A DNA stretch of 5,280 nt from Actinomycetes bacterium. Lineage in GTDB: Bacteria > Actinomycetota > Acidimicrobiia > Acidimicrobiales > Palsa-688. The position numbers and the translations under genes were made by a program. Of the stretch, positions 4,080 through 5,280 are shown piece by piece. Location of the stretch: positions 1 through 5,280 of the forward strand of contig JAKAXG010000366.1 in NCBI GenBank assembly GCA_021827225.1, written 5' to 3'. Every line of letters begins with the position of its first letter. Position 1 is the first letter of the stretch. The notes beneath the pieces are model-generated. The model was not told the DNA's origin. It searched no databases and saw nothing but the letters and a program-made list of their open reading frames with translations.

Positions 4080-5280
4080 TCAGACCGCCATCCTCTCGTT
4101 GGTGAAGAACAACTCCCGTTCGGTTTGGGACAGCACCCCTTGGACCACATAGGCGCGTCCCTGGCCGATATGCCAGAGAGCCCGGCCGATGTGGGCGGCG
4201 TTCCAGGAGCCGATCATGTCCCTCTCGGCGTCGGTGAGGTTCACGTCCTCGGCCAGGGTGCGGAGCTCCCCGACGTCCTGGGCCAGCATGACGTTGACCG
4301 CGCACGATGCCACCAGGTGGCGGGCGACGACCGCCTCTGCCGCCGCCTCGGCGTCCGCCAGGCGGTGGGTGGCCATGATCTGGATCGTTCCCTGCGCTCG
4401 TGAGAGCCGCAGGTCGGCGTCCAGCTTGCGGACCAGTGGCCCGTAGCGCATCGACCGCCAGAGCTCATCTCGCACCACCAGCATGGGCGGCTGGCCGGGT
4501 CCTCGGGATGGGTCGTCGATCGCCGCCTGACCCCACGAGGAGAGGCAGGAGAGCACCAGAGCCAGGGCTTCGTCGCCGCGGCCTTCGAGCCGGGAGACGT
4601 CGACGGTCTGGATGGCCCGGTCGAAGTCGAGCGGGGCCGAGGTCGGACCGTCGAACAGCCCGGCCAGGGAGTCCTCGAGCAGGTTCCGCAGGGCCGTGCC
4701 CGCTTCACGGACCTCCTCGATGAGCGCCGAGCGGGACTGCATCTGCAGCTCACGGGCGTCTGCGTCGTCGAGGTCCCACAGCCCGGCCAGCACCGAAGCC
4801 ACCAGAGGGTCCGGGATCTGGCCTCCTCGATCCTCGCCGGTAGCCCGCTTCAACGCCAGGCTCACCGCTGCCTCCTCGGTAGGCCTCAGGTCCCGCCCGA
4901 GGCGGTAGCTCATCAAGGTCTTGAGGAGAAGGAGTCGGCGCCGATGCACCTCGGCCAACCTCTCGGCCCGTTCCTTCGCGTCGGACGGGAGGTTCCGGGC
5001 CAGTGGGCCGCCGTCGAGGGGGTTGAGGCGGTGGGAGGAGCCCGGGCCGAGAAGGATGGGAGTCACGCCCAGCCACTCGGCCACCCGGTTGTACTCGCCC
5101 TTGATGTCTCCCAGGATCAGCGATCGGGTGCCGAACGCCGCCAGGCGCACCACGTGCTGCTTGATCAGGGCCGATTTCCCCGAGCCGGGGACGCCGGTGA
5201 TGTACACGTTCGGGTTGGTGACGATCCCCCGGTCGACCCACTCAACGGGGTGGGAGGAGAACGTGGACTTGGAGAACACG
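4080..5280 (-). CDS. VirB4/TrbE/ConE-like T4SS ATPase, C-terminal ATPase domain (5' end outside window)
   Basis: VirB4-family ATPases energise assembly of the conjugation channel at the inner membrane. The frame enters from the right edge; the GTG at 5279 is probably an internal Val, because the N-terminal VirB4 region is absent and the visible part begins just before the nucleotide-binding domain. Motifs in the 399 visible residues: TNPNVYITGVPGSGKSALIK (21-40), with Walker A at 29-36; LGDIKGEYN (56-64), the VirB4-type D-K-GEY motif; RLNPLD (84-89); strand TVDVSRL (225-231); Walker B PMLVVRDELW (265-274); an IMATHRLAD stretch (301-309) at the usual sensor position; and a C-terminal TERELFFTNE. 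Charged Arg270 directly before the Walker B Asp is slightly unusual. Third codon positions are almost all G or C (32 of the first 33). The stop TGA is followed after one codon, in the same frame, by the ubiquitin-like gene. Family assignment is firm; full length is unknown. Confidence 0.92.
   Translation of the reverse strand, partial: VFSKSTFSSHPVEWVDRGIVTNPNVYITGVPGSGKSALIKQHVVRLAAFGTRSLILGDIKGEYNRVAEWLGVTPILLGPGSSHRLNPLDGGPLARNLPSDAKERAERLAEVHRRRLLLLKTLMSYRLGRDLRPTEEAAVSLALKRATGEDRGGQIPDPLVASVLAGLWDLDDADARELQMQSRSALIEEVREAGTALRNLLEDSLAGLFDGPTSAPLDFDRAIQTVDVSRLEGRGDEALALVLSCLSSWGQAAIDDPSRGPGQPPMLVVRDELWRSMRYGPLVRKLDADLRLSRAQGTIQIMATHRLADAEAAAEAVVARHLVASCAVNVMLAQDVGELRTLAEDVNLTDAERDMIGSWNAAHIGRALWHIGQGRAYVVQGVLSQTERELFFTNERMAV

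Noticed and set aside
3810..4403. Plus-strand open frame of 197 codons across the ubiquitin-like and ATPase genes
   Set aside because: It spans a gene boundary on the other strand, has no recognisable domain, and is His/Gly/Gln-rich as expected for an antisense shadow.

Overview
The window looks like part of the conjugation (type IV secretion, T4SS) module of an integrative element or conjugative plasmid from a high-GC actinobacterium. Acidimicrobiia-like lineages fit, but the sequence cannot fix the taxon. Supporting points are the high GC, mostly GTG starts, tightly packed genes, and two different T4SS ATPases on the same strand. No relaxase, integrase, origin of transfer, tRNA, CRISPR array or IS element is visible.

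Layout, read along the minus strand from the right edge: (1) the C-terminal ATPase part of a VirB4-like protein, cut by the right edge; (2) 3 nt later, a 103-aa protein that looks like an EsaB/YukD-type ubiquitin-like domain; (3) 8 nt later, a 77-aa unrecognised reading frame with a good Shine-Dalgarno sequence; (4) an interruption by a plus-strand gene; (5) a 577-aa VirD4/TraD-type coupling protein with two N-terminal membrane segments; (6) overlapping it by ATGA, the start of a small Trp/Cys/His-containing protein (DUF4913-like, tentative), cut by the left edge.

The interrupting plus-strand gene (about 2120-3526) encodes a predicted single-pass surface protein. It has a short aromatic-rich cytoplasmic module, one membrane helix, a Thr-rich linker, a beta-rich domain, an Ala/Gln helix, a Tyr-phased octapeptide repeat and only two cysteines. 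It has its own plausible sigma-70-type promoter (2067-2095), and its codon use is clearly less GC-rich at third positions than the VirB4-like gene. It therefore looks like a separately expressed cargo or accessory gene placed inside the transfer operon.

Inferred working: the VirB4-like ATPase would power channel assembly and substrate transfer at the membrane, and the coupling protein would deliver the relaxase-DNA substrate. The ubiquitin-like protein could be a small adaptor or regulator. The surface protein could act in cell contact, surface exclusion or envelope remodelling, but nothing in the sequence proves any of these roles.
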